Source of the DNA: JAJPJX01 sp964568355
GTDB taxonomy: Bacteria > Acidobacteriota > Terriglobia > Bryobacterales > Bryobacteraceae
Direction of reading: 5' to 3'
Assembly (NCBI GenBank): GCA_964568355.1
Contig: CAZMRK010000860.1
Span: forward strand, 1 to 19,034
Length of the DNA stretch: 19,034 bases
Positions 1 through 6,729 of the stretch are shown here, piece by piece. The number at the start of each line of letters is the position of its first letter. Within the stretch, counting starts at the first letter, position 1. The notes under the pieces were generated by a model. The model was not told the DNA's origin. It searched no databases and worked only from the letters and a program-made list of their open reading frames with translations. The translations under genes were made by a program, and so were the position numbers.

Positions 1-1125
1 GGGATCGATATTGCGGCGGCGCAGTTCCTCGTGACGGAGATAAAGAAACGGATAGAGATATTTTTCCACGTAGGTGCGCCGATCTCCGGAGTGGTCGTAT
101 TGCTCGGAGAGACCACGGTCGATGGCGCGCGCGATGGCTTCCCCGGACATCGCCATGGCGGGGCGGCTGGCTTCATCCGGCTCCGGTGGTGCGCCGTGGG
201 CTGCGGTAAAGACCAGGGTGTAGTTGCCCGCGCCGACGGTCCGGTTGAGACTCTCCAGCGTGAATTCGATCTGCCGGTCGAGCTGAAGCACCATCTGGTC
301 CATCAGGGGCGAATCGGAGCCTACCTCGTACCCGAGCAGCCCCATGGCTCCCAGCGAGACGGCCAGGAAATCGAACGTATCGGTCTGCCCCAGGCGTTCG
401 CGCTGGATGATCTCGCGCAGGAGTTCGAATTGGGTGGCCTGGCTGAAGGGCGAGGAGCGGAACAGCAGCAGGAAGTTCTCGGGGTGCTGGGCGTCATAGC
501 CCAGGGTGCGCAGGGGCGGGATTCCCGAGCCGGCACCGACGGCGAGCCAACGAGCGTTGTGGAGATTTTCCAGCGGGTGCAGTTGGTTAAACTCCGAAAG
601 CCAGGCCGGAGGAGCCTCGCCGGCGGTAAACTGTCCCTTCTCATCCAACCAGAAGACCTCCGTGGGAGCGATTCCCCCCAGCAGAGAGGCATAGGATTCA
701 TCGAAAGCGATCGCATAGGCGCGATTGCGGCCTAGCGGAAGCTGCTCTACCAGGGTGGTGGCTTCGAGCGCCGTTACCTGGGCGGGCATGGGCTTGCGCG
801 TGGCGCGATCATACCAGGAATCGGCGACCAGGCCGTGCAGATCCGGCCAGGCGCCGCTCAGCAGCGTGGCCAGGCCCGTGGCGGTAAAGGTGCTGGAAGC
901 GAAACGGCAATCCGGGAAATAGGCGGCCTCGGCCAGCAGGCGACGAAAGCCGGCCGAGCCGAGGCGCGACTCGGTGCGCTCCAGGTACTCCGGGCGAAAC
1001 TGCTCCGCAACAATTAAAATCAACAGCTTGGAGGAGTTTCGGACCGCTCCCGCCAAGGGCCGGATCAACGTGCCCGCCGCCGCGGAGGCGAGGCAGCGAT
1101 GGAATTGCCTGCGGGAAAGGGACAT
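1..1125 (-). CDS. PafA-like alkaline phosphatase family protein with degenerate active site (3' end beyond window)
   Basis: The minus frame opens at ATG 1125 and runs 375 codons without a stop to the window edge, so the C-terminus is missing. The N-terminus, SRRQFHR followed by an Ala/Leu-rich stretch, looks like a Tat leader, so a periplasmic location is likely. The fold follows the PafA-type branch of the alkaline phosphatase superfamily: VAEQFRPEYL (39-48) sits where the family has VDQMRxDYL, FTATGLATLLSG (80-91) carries the presumed Thr81 nucleophile, HGLVADSWYD is at 97-106, and FTAAHG (306-311) matches TADHG. Several catalytic positions differ from the family: Glu41 for a metal Asp, Gly262 and Tyr266 for the Asp and His of DYxGH, Ala309 for Asp of TADHG, and Asp142/Ser144 for Lys/Arg of KDR. 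His310 is kept. The frame is intact with normal codon use, so this is probably a real protein that may not be an active phosphatase. The family call is firm; loss of activity is inferred from a hand alignment made from memory. Confidence 0.8.
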   Translation of the reverse strand, partial: MSLSRRQFHRCLASAAAGTLIRPLAGAVRNSSKLLILIVAEQFRPEYLERTESRLGSAGFRRLLAEAAYFPDCRFASSTFTATGLATLLSGAWPDLHGLVADSWYDRATRKPMPAQVTALEATTLVEQLPLGRNRAYAIAFDESYASLLGGIAPTEVFWLDEKGQFTAGEAPPAWLSEFNQLHPLENLHNARWLAVGAGSGIPPLRTLGYDAQHPENFLLLFRSSPFSQATQFELLREIIQRERLGQTDTFDFLAVSLGAMGLLGYEVGSDSPLMDQMVLQLDRQIEFTLESLNRTVGAGNYTLVFTAAHGAPPEPDEASRPAMAMSGEAIARAIDRGLSEQYDHSGDRRTYVEKYLYPFLYLRHEELRRRNIDP

Positions 1126-1221
1126 CGGCTCAAGTGTAGCAGCGCTTTTCGATGTCGGAAACGTGAGAAAATTTACCCCCGCGTGAGACCGTCGAGCGCA
1201 GCTCTAGTACCATAAGTACAG

Positions 1222-1240
1222 ATCCTTCTCACGGAAGGAT
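1222..1240 (+). other. Perfect 7-bp hairpin in the leader of the HTH gene
   Basis: ATCCTTC (1222-1228) and GAAGGAT (1234-1240) are exact inverted repeats around a 5-nt loop. The stem lies 60 bases before the ATG of the downstream HTH gene, inside the 175-bp gap between two divergent genes. It has no following T run, so a terminator is unlikely. It could be an operator half-site pair or a leader RNA stem. I do not recognise a known riboswitch around it. Confidence 0.35.
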
Positions 1241-1300
1241 GAACACCATTGCCCAACGGGCGCTCCCCCGGGTGCCTGAATAGGGGAAGAGAGCGGCTTC

Positions 1301-1627
1301 ATGAATTCCGATAAGAGCGAATTGGGCTTGACGACTATCCGCCGCAACCGAGGGGTTTCCCTTGAGCAGATTGCTCGCGAAACCAAGATCAGCCTGCGCA
1401 ACCTCAGGGCGATCGAAGAGGGGGATTTCGGGAAATTGCCGGGCGGGATTTACAATACGAGCTATATCAAGCAGTACGCAAAAGCGATCGATTTCGACGA
1501 AAGCCTGCTGCTGGACTACTACCGGCGCAAAATGTTCCCCGATGCACCTCGCGACGGCTCCGCCGAGGGCAAAGGGAAGAAGACCTGGGTGGAAGGCTAT
1601 CCCCGGTCGGCTACGAGCCTGCTGTAA
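1301..1627 (+). CDS. RodZ-type helix-turn-helix domain protein (HTH_25), short form
   Basis: 108 residues. Positions 8-75 form the Xre/RodZ-like helix-turn-helix: LTTIRRNRGVSLEQIA, then ISLRNLRAIEEGDF, and the hallmark KLPGGIYNTSYIKQYAKAI, followed by LLLDYYRRK. In RodZ this domain is cytoplasmic, binds MreB and is followed by a transmembrane helix and a periplasmic domain. Here only about 30 polar residues follow and no membrane segment is visible, so the protein should be soluble. The ATG is preceded by AGGGGAAG at a suitable distance. It is divergent from the PafA-like gene and convergent with the TolC-family gene, 37 bp away. It may be a stand-alone adaptor or regulator, or a RodZ relative that has lost its tail. 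The domain call is firm and the function unknown. Confidence 0.82.
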   Translation: MNSDKSELGLTTIRRNRGVSLEQIARETKISLRNLRAIEEGDFGKLPGGIYNTSYIKQYAKAIDFDESLLLDYYRRKMFPDAPRDGSAEGKGKKTWVEGYPRSATSLL

Positions 1628-1664
1628 TGCACGGCGGTCCGCGGGCCGGGGACGTGCGATCCGG

Positions 1665-2942
1665 TTACCGCAAGGCGGCGAGCAACTCGCCGGTTTGATG
1701 CAACAGAGCCCAGCGAGAGCGTTCCAGCGTATATTGAGAATCGTAGTAAGCGATCCATTTATCGCTCTCGGCGACGCGTGCTTCTTCCACCTCGCGCAGG
1801 GTCAGGCGCCCCTCCTGCAGTAACGCCAGGTTGACGCTGACCTGCTCGCGCGCTACGTCGAGATCGGCGCGCGCCGCATCGCGGGCCAGTTCCGAACGGT
1901 GGACATCGCGGTAAGCCTGGCGCGTATCCTGCGTGATGCGATTGCGGGCGCCGGCCATCTCCAGGCGCAGGCGGGCGATCTCGGTTTGCGTCTGCGCGGT
2001 CTGGGCGCTGATGCCTGGTCCGGCCAGCAGGGGTAGCTGCACGGAGACGCCGAGCTGGCCGTTGTGGCGCTGGAAGGTGCGGAAGTAGTCCTCGTAGTGG
2101 TTGAACTTGGCGAAGAGGCCGTATTGGGCTACCAGGTCCACGCGGGGCAGGCGGGCGGCGCGTTCCCCGCGCATCTCCAGGCCCTTGGCGGCGATCTGCG
2201 ATTCAATCTGGCGGATCTGATTGTTGGAGCGCAGGGCGGCGTCAATGGCGGCCTGCTCGGAATCCGGCAGCACGGCCGCGGCGCGCTCTTCTTGCGCCGG
2301 CTGGACACGATCGTCGGCGGTAAGTCCCAGGGCGATCGCGAGAGACGTCTGGGTGGAGTCTTCCTGCTCCTTGAGGTTTTCCACAGCCAGGCGGGCGCGG
2401 GCCACATTGTAGACCGCGCGCTTGCCCTGAATGGGCAGCTCATAGCCCCCGCTTACGCGGCTTTGAATCGACTGGGCCACCTTCTCCAGGCTCTCCAGCT
2501 CTTTTTGCGCGACTTCCCGGACACGCCCGGCTCGCTCGGCATCGAGATACAGGGAGGCGATACGGAAGATAACCTCGTCGCGTTTGCTGGCGGTGGCGAT
2601 CGCCGCGCCGCGCGCGGTCTCTTTCGCCTGGGCCACCACGTAGCTTTGCTGGCGGTTGAATAGAAATTGGGTGGCCTGCGCCTGAATCACGGAGGGCGCC
2701 GAGCCTTCGATGCTCATTGGAAATCCGCTGCTGTAGGCCAGCCCGCTGCCGACGTTGATACGCGGCGTGAACGGGTCCTTGGCGATGCGGACTGCTTCCA
2801 CGGCCTTGCGCTCGTCCAGATGCGCCAGCAGAATATCGGGGTTCTGCTGCAAGGCGCGGTCAATCGCCTGGCGCAGATTCAGGGTATGCACCTCCGCCTG
2901 TAAGCCGGCGGCAAACAGAAGAATGATCGCAAACTTCAACAT
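1665..2942 (-). CDS. TolC-family outer membrane efflux protein
   Basis: 425 residues, normal for the family. A signal peptide is visible (MLKFAIILLFAAGLQA, cleavage near 16). It is followed by LNLRQAIDRALQQNPDILLA, the usual opening of an outer membrane efflux protein (OEP) repeat. Long Ala/Arg/Glu-rich helices with heptad character fill residues 90-230 and 300-400, matching the two OEP repeats that build the alpha-barrel through the periplasm. Three such subunits would form an outer membrane exit duct. It starts 28 bp after the MacB-like permease stop on the same strand, so co-transcription is likely and it is the probable outer membrane partner of that permease. No clear Shine-Dalgarno precedes the ATG. 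The family is certain; the exported substrate cannot be told from the sequence. Confidence 0.92.
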   Translation of the reverse strand: MLKFAIILLFAAGLQAEVHTLNLRQAIDRALQQNPDILLAHLDERKAVEAVRIAKDPFTPRINVGSGLAYSSGFPMSIEGSAPSVIQAQATQFLFNRQQSYVVAQAKETARGAAIATASKRDEVIFRIASLYLDAERAGRVREVAQKELESLEKVAQSIQSRVSGGYELPIQGKRAVYNVARARLAVENLKEQEDSTQTSLAIALGLTADDRVQPAQEERAAAVLPDSEQAAIDAALRSNNQIRQIESQIAAKGLEMRGERAARLPRVDLVAQYGLFAKFNHYEDYFRTFQRHNGQLGVSVQLPLLAGPGISAQTAQTQTEIARLRLEMAGARNRITQDTRQAYRDVHRSELARDAARADLDVAREQVSVNLALLQEGRLTLREVEEARVAESDKWIAYYDSQYTLERSRWALLHQTGELLAALR

Positions 2943-2970
2943 GTAGTCATTGTAGGCCGGGGGCCTGTGG

Positions 2971-4179
2971 TTATTCGTAGCGCAGAGCTTCTGTCGGGTT
3001 CAGGCGCGAGGCGCGATTGGCTGGAAGAATACCGAACACCAGGCCCACGAAGACCGAGACGCCGAAGGCCACGGCCACCGCCACCCAGGAGATGGGGATG
3101 GCGAGGTTGTCCACGAAGAATTGCACGCTGAGCGGCATGGAAATGCCCACCAGGATGCCGATGACGCCGCCGGAAAGGCTGACCAGGATTGCTTCCGTCA
3201 GGAATTGCAGCAGAATCTCGTGCCGGGAGGCGCCCACGGCCATACGCAGGCCGATCTCCCGTGTGCGCTCGGTTACGGTGACCAGCATGATGTTCATGAT
3301 GCCGATGCCGGAGATTACCAGCGCGATGGCCGAAACCAGGATCAGCACCATGGTCAGCACCAGCGCGATGTTCTTGGCTGCATTGAGAATCGCCGTCAGG
3401 TTCTCGACCCGGTACACCGCACCCTGGCGGTGCCGGCTTTCGAGAATGTGACGGACGACTTGGGTGACCGCTTCTACATCGCCGGGTGCGCGCACCTGCA
3501 CGTAGAGCGGATCGATGCGCTCGATCGGGGTGAAATACCGCAGTTGGGTGATGGGAATCAGGATGGTCTCTTTAGCCAGCTCCGACTGGCCGAAGCTTTC
3601 CACCTTCTCCTTGAAGGTCCCGATGACCGTGAACTGCAGGCCGTGCACTTTGATCACCTGGCCCACCGAATTCATGCGGCTCCCGTAGAGCCGTTCAGCC
3701 AGCTTATCGGTTAGCATGGCGACATGCTGCCGCAAAGTCACATCGCTGCCGTCCATGAAGCGGCCCGCCGTGACGATCAGGTTGCGTACGGGCTTGTAAT
3801 ACTGATCCGAACCGATGACCTTGACGTCCTCTTCTTTACCGCCGATCATCATGCGGTCGAAGTTGGTCATAATGCCGGTGGCGGCAATGATGCGCCCGTT
3901 GAGCTCGGTGCGGACGGCTTCCACATCGGCCATCTTCACGAAGTCGGCGGCGGAATCGGAGGTGCTGGTCATGCCGCCGGCCTCGTAGAAGGCAAAAATC
4001 ATGTTGGAGCCGACGCCTTCAATCTGTTCGAGGATGTAGTCGCGGCTGGTGAGCGAGATGGTCACCACCAGAATCACCGAAGCGGTCCCGATCACCATTC
4101 CCAGACCGGTGAGAAAGGACCTCACCGGATTGGACCGGAGCGATTGAAAGCTGAAGCGAAGGGATTCTTCCAGGTGCAT
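2971..4179 (-). CDS. MacB/FtsX-type ABC transporter permease
   Basis: 402 residues from ATG 4179 (MHLEESLRFSFQSLRSNP). A longer open frame reaches back to 4500, but it only reads the upstream TPR gene out of frame, so I rejected that start. Residues about 18-42 form the first membrane helix (FLTGLGMVIGTASVILVV). A periplasmic MacB_PCD region follows to about 270. The FtsX domain then has three helices and the conserved cytoplasmic segment GIGIMNIMLVTVTERTREIG, then LRMAVGASRHEI, where MacB-like permeases dock their ATPase. No nucleotide-binding domain is fused, and no separate ATPase or membrane fusion protein gene lies in the window, although MacAB-type systems need both. It begins 2 nt after the TPR gene stop, which implies translational coupling, and precedes a TolC-family gene. 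Confidence 0.92.
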   Translation of the reverse strand: MHLEESLRFSFQSLRSNPVRSFLTGLGMVIGTASVILVVTISLTSRDYILEQIEGVGSNMIFAFYEAGGMTSTSDSAADFVKMADVEAVRTELNGRIIAATGIMTNFDRMMIGGKEEDVKVIGSDQYYKPVRNLIVTAGRFMDGSDVTLRQHVAMLTDKLAERLYGSRMNSVGQVIKVHGLQFTVIGTFKEKVESFGQSELAKETILIPITQLRYFTPIERIDPLYVQVRAPGDVEAVTQVVRHILESRHRQGAVYRVENLTAILNAAKNIALVLTMVLILVSAIALVISGIGIMNIMLVTVTERTREIGLRMAVGASRHEILLQFLTEAILVSLSGGVIGILVGISMPLSVQFFVDNLAIPISWVAVAVAFGVSVFVGLVFGILPANRASRLNPTEALRYE

Positions 4180-4181
4180 GA

Positions 4182-5045
4182 TTAGCTGCCGGACACCTGT
4201 CGCAGCAACTTCTCCGCCTGGGAACGAGGAGGATCGTCGGGGGTCAGTTCGGCCCGCAGATACTGTTCGAGGAGTTTCTTGGCCTGATCCAGGTTGCGCC
4301 CGTTGCGGATATACGTATCGGCGCGGGCGTAAAGCAGTTTGGGACTGTTGGGGGCGATCTTGGCGGCGCGCTCGAAGCTCTGCTCGCTTTCCTGGAAGCG
4401 GCCCTGCTTGGCCAGGAAGCGGGCCAGATCGATCAGGCGGCCGACCTGCTGCGGGGCGACATCCACGGCCCGGCGCAGTTGGTCCTCGGCGCTGCCCCAC
4501 TCCTTGCGCTTTTCGGCGATCTTGGCCTGGGCGTAGTACCCTTCCGCGCGGTCCAGCGCGGAGATGCGCTCGGCCAGCGCGCTGGCCTTATCCACTCCGC
4601 CGCCGAGGAAGCCCGGAGCCTCCAGATAATATTCGAACAGATCGTTGATGGCTTCCAGGTTTTTGGGGTCGAGCTCCACGGCCTTTTCGAAATTCTGGCG
4701 AGCCTTGGAGGCGTTGCCCATCGCAGTGAAAGGACTGGAGGTCTCGGCGCGGCGGCCATAGGCGCGGCCCAGCCACAAAAACGTATCCGAATCGCCGGGT
4801 TGGGCGGCGACAGCCTTTTCCAGCGTCTCGGTGGCCTTTTTGAAATCGCCGCGCATGTAGTAATCTTTGCCGATGAGCTTATAGACGTCGCCCGATTTGT
4901 CCTTCAGGGGAAGGAGCAGCTTCAGAGAGCCTTCGTAATCGGTGTCGTTATATAGCTTTTGCGCCCGTTTCAGTTCCGTCTGCGCGGCAAGCACCCAGGG
5001 CACCAGCCCCAACACCAGCCCCGCGATTGCACGTAACCCTATCAC
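4182..5045 (-). CDS. Secreted TPR-repeat protein
   Basis: 287 residues starting at GTG 5045, with AAAGG about eight bases upstream. The N-terminus (LRAIAGLVLGLVPWVLAAQ) is a typical Sec signal peptide; there is no lipobox Cys. The mature part is a chain of tetratricopeptide repeats: about 25-55, 57-90 (YKLIGKDYYMRGDFKKATET), 92-135, 165-200, 203-236 (LIDLARFLAKQGRFQESEQS) and 237-280. An interrupted loop, PGFLGGGVDKASALAERI, lies near 145-160. TPRs bind proteins, so a periplasmic scaffold role is plausible. It ends 2 nt before the permease start, so the two proteins are probably made together, perhaps with this one assembling or regulating the permease/TolC complex. That role is inferred from position only. 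Confidence 0.85.
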   Translation of the reverse strand: MIGLRAIAGLVLGLVPWVLAAQTELKRAQKLYNDTDYEGSLKLLLPLKDKSGDVYKLIGKDYYMRGDFKKATETLEKAVAAQPGDSDTFLWLGRAYGRRAETSSPFTAMGNASKARQNFEKAVELDPKNLEAINDLFEYYLEAPGFLGGGVDKASALAERISALDRAEGYYAQAKIAEKRKEWGSAEDQLRRAVDVAPQQVGRLIDLARFLAKQGRFQESEQSFERAAKIAPNSPKLLYARADTYIRNGRNLDQAKKLLEQYLRAELTPDDPPRSQAEKLLRQVSGS

Positions 5046-5062
5046 CTGTAAACCTTTCGCTC

Positions 5063-5091
5063 AGTATAACCCACTTCTATAGACGCTTCCA
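5063..5091 (-). promoter_or_regulatory. Possible promoter of the TPR-permease-TolC block
   Basis: On the minus strand TATACT (5068-5063) is a good -10 hexamer. A weak -35, TGGAAG (5091-5086), lies 17 bp upstream. It sits about 20 bases before the GTG of the TPR gene, inside the 108-bp gap after the cupin gene. The -35 matches the consensus at only three positions, so the call rests mainly on the -10 and the location. Confidence 0.35.
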
Positions 5092-5153
5092 GCAAAAGCG
5101 CGGTTGCAAAGACGGGCTCAGACACACCTCTGCGTCCGGTTACAAAGTTCCCG

Positions 5154-5663
5154 CTACGCTACGAAGTGACAGCCGTATTTGGTCGCCATGAGACTGCCCA
5201 TCCGCTGAAGCATGGCGGCGTCAGGAGGCCCATCCGGGGGCGGTGGCAAGGACAAGGCTTGAGCCGGCTGGCTGCTCTCCCGAATGAATCCTTCGAACCC
5301 TGCTGGTGAATACACGACCAGGTAGTGTGCCGGATCTCGGGACGTGACCGTAAACCCATGCGGGATTCCTTTTGGAGCCAACACGGTATGGCCTGCGGAG
5401 GCAAGTATTCGCGTGTCCCCAATCCGATAGGAAATTGTCCCCTCCAGGACGTGGAATAGCTCATCCTCGCGGCTGTGAACGTGGAGGGGCACTTCGAGAT
5501 CGGGTGGCCGGAGAAGCTCGATCAGCGAAAACCGGCCTTCCGTCTGTTCGCCGGCGAGCTTGATGACAGCGAGACCGCCAAACCACCACCAGGCCTCGGC
5601 GGCCTGAGGCGGTACAGCCCTGATCCTTCCGGGATACCTGGTTACATCAGGGAACCCATGCAT
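5154..5663 (-). CDS. Cupin-domain protein (quercetin dioxygenase-like)
   Basis: The start is chosen at ATG 5663, giving 169 residues. The frame extends to ATG 5720, but that start has no ribosome site and lies next to the arg operator, while ATG 5663 has GGAGG about 13 bases upstream. One cupin beta-barrel is clear. Motif 1 is PLHVHSREDELFHVLEG, with metal ligands His61, His63 and Glu68. Motif 2 is APKGIPHGF, with His102. The leading EAWWWFGGLAVIKLAGEQT matches small single-domain cupins that resemble half of a quercetin 2,3-dioxygenase. All four ligands are kept, so it should bind a metal ion; its substrate is unknown. It is divergent from the arginine operon and lies 108 bp upstream of the TPR gene on the same strand. 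Confidence 0.85.
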   Translation of the reverse strand: MHGFPDVTRYPGRIRAVPPQAAEAWWWFGGLAVIKLAGEQTEGRFSLIELLRPPDLEVPLHVHSREDELFHVLEGTISYRIGDTRILASAGHTVLAPKGIPHGFTVTSRDPAHYLVVYSPAGFEGFIRESSQPAQALSLPPPPDGPPDAAMLQRMGSLMATKYGCHFVA

Positions 5664-5705
5664 CAGCCCCCGACAGCCTCCGAATACTATCGTATCCAAG
5701 CCGGC

Positions 5706-5732
5706 TTGACGCATGCCCATCCAATGTGTAAT
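5706..5732 (+). promoter_or_regulatory. Candidate arg operon promoter
   Basis: TTGACG (5706-5711) matches the sigma-70 -35 at five of six positions. TGTAAT (5727-5732) matches the -10 at five of six, with a rather short 15-bp spacer. TAATTA, two bases further on, would give a 17-bp spacer but a poorer hexamer. The -10 falls inside the first ARG box, the arrangement expected if ArgR blocks RNA polymerase. The start site is inferred. Confidence 0.45.
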
Positions 5733-5760
5733 TATTCATAGTGCTGAATAAAAATTCAGC
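5723..5760 (+). promoter_or_regulatory. Tandem ARG boxes (ArgR operator) before argF
   Basis: Box 2 core, TGAATAAAAATTCA (5745-5758), is an exact match to the ARG box core TGAATWWWWATTCA and extends to a perfect inverted repeat GCTGAAT-AAAA-ATTCAGC. Box 1 core, TGTGTAATTATTCA (5725-5738), matches 12 of 14 positions. As 18-bp boxes they occupy 5723-5740 and 5743-5760, 2 bp apart and 20 bp centre to centre. This is the spacing known for ArgR hexamer operators (2-3 bp between boxes). The pair overlaps the promoter and precedes the argF ribosome site, and argR is the last gene of the operon, so feedback repression by arginine is expected. The same site lies in the region upstream of the divergent cupin gene. 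Confidence 0.85.
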
Positions 5761-5779
5761 CGCCTTGGGAGGCTTTGCC

Positions 5780-6724
5780 GTGGCTAGCTGCATTTCACCG
5801 AACCAGATCGCCAAAATGTCCAACCCGGACCTGCTCCGGGATCTCGACCTGACGGACGATGAGCTGCTTTACCTGCTCGACCTGGCGGCCGAGGTCAAGC
5901 ATTCGCCTGGAGATTATTCTCAGGCCTTGCGCGGTAAGTATATCAGCCTGCTGTTCGAAAAACCCTCCCTGCGTACGCGTTTGACCTTTGAACTGGCCAT
6001 CCAGCAGTTGGGCGGCGGATCGGTCTCCTGCGAGGGCCCGATCGGCGGCCGCGAGCCGCTGAAGGATGTGGCGCGCAACCTGGAGCGGTGGGTACAAGGG
6101 ATCGTGGCACGCACCTTCTCCCAGAGTACGGTCGAGGAACTGGCCCAATGGGCCTCGATTCCGGTGATCAACGCCCTTACCGATGTCTACCATCCCTGCC
6201 AGGCGCTGGCGGACATGCTGACCCTGCGTGAGCAGTTCGGCGACCTGCGCGGCCTGAAGCTAACCTTTGTCGGCGACGGCAACAACGTAGCGCATTCGCT
6301 CATGCTGAGCGCCGCCCGGCTGGGCATGGATTTCGCCATCGCCACCCCCAAAGGCTACGAACCGAGCGCGGAGATCGTCTCTCAGGCCGAAGGCCTGGCG
6401 GCGACCACCGGATCGGCGCTCACCATCACTACCGATCCGCAGGAAGCCATCGACGGCGCGCACGGGGTCTACACCGACGTGTGGGTCAGCATGGGGCAGG
6501 AAAAAGAAGCCGCCAAACGGCGTAAAATCTTCCAGGACTATCAGGTGAACGCGGATCTATTCTCTCTGGCTCGCCCGGATGCGGTATTCATGCACTGCCT
6601 GCCGGCCAAGCGGGAGGAAGAGACTACCGATGCGGTGATCGAATCGCCGCGCTCGGTGGTGTTTGATCAGGCGGAGAACCGGCTGCACGCCCAAAAGGCG
6701 CTGCTGCTGATGATGCTAACGTAA
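5780..6724 (+). CDS. argF: Ornithine carbamoyltransferase
   Basis: Transfers the carbamoyl group of carbamoyl phosphate to ornithine, giving citrulline, in the cytoplasm. The carbamoyl phosphate loop is EKPSLRTR, a SLRTR variant of the usual STRTR, and HPCQALADMLTLRE is a second binding motif. The ornithine side has DVWVSMGQE and HCLPAKREEE, and the end AENRLHAQKALL is typical. I prefer GTG 5780 (314 residues) because GGGAGG (5767-5772) lies seven bases before it. ATG 5816 gives 302 residues and a more typical N-terminus but has no ribosome site. GTG 5741 is rejected because it lies at the ARG boxes. It is the first gene of argF-argG-argH-argR, and argG follows 5 nt after its stop. The sequence is complete with no missing key residue. 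An acetyl- or succinylornithine variant is less likely given the SMG motif. Confidence 0.93.
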   Translation: MASCISPNQIAKMSNPDLLRDLDLTDDELLYLLDLAAEVKHSPGDYSQALRGKYISLLFEKPSLRTRLTFELAIQQLGGGSVSCEGPIGGREPLKDVARNLERWVQGIVARTFSQSTVEELAQWASIPVINALTDVYHPCQALADMLTLREQFGDLRGLKLTFVGDGNNVAHSLMLSAARLGMDFAIATPKGYEPSAEIVSQAEGLAATTGSALTITTDPQEAIDGAHGVYTDVWVSMGQEKEAAKRRKIFQDYQVNADLFSLARPDAVFMHCLPAKREEETTDAVIESPRSVVFDQAENRLHAQKALLLMMLT

Positions 6725-6729
6725 TTCCT

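Noticed and set aside
31..735. 234-residue plus-strand frame at the left edge
   Set aside because: The opposite strand carries a continuous PafA-like protein to the window edge; the plus frame has no motif.
1126..1300. Riboswitch before the HTH gene
   Set aside because: The leader has small stems, including 1222-1240, but I could not fit it to a known class such as c-di-GMP, fluoride or ZTP.
2943..2970. GGCC-nnn-GGCC stem between the permease and TolC genes
   Set aside because: A 4-bp stem is too short to call in GC-rich DNA, and no T run follows it.
4180..4500. N-terminal extension of the MacB-like permease to 4500
   Set aside because: These codons read the TPR gene in another frame and are Arg/Pro/Gln-rich; the permease family starts at MHLEESLRFSFQSL.
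5741..5779. GTG 5741 as argF start
   Set aside because: It lies between and within the ARG boxes and has no ribosome site, while GTG 5780 has GGGAGG at ideal spacing.
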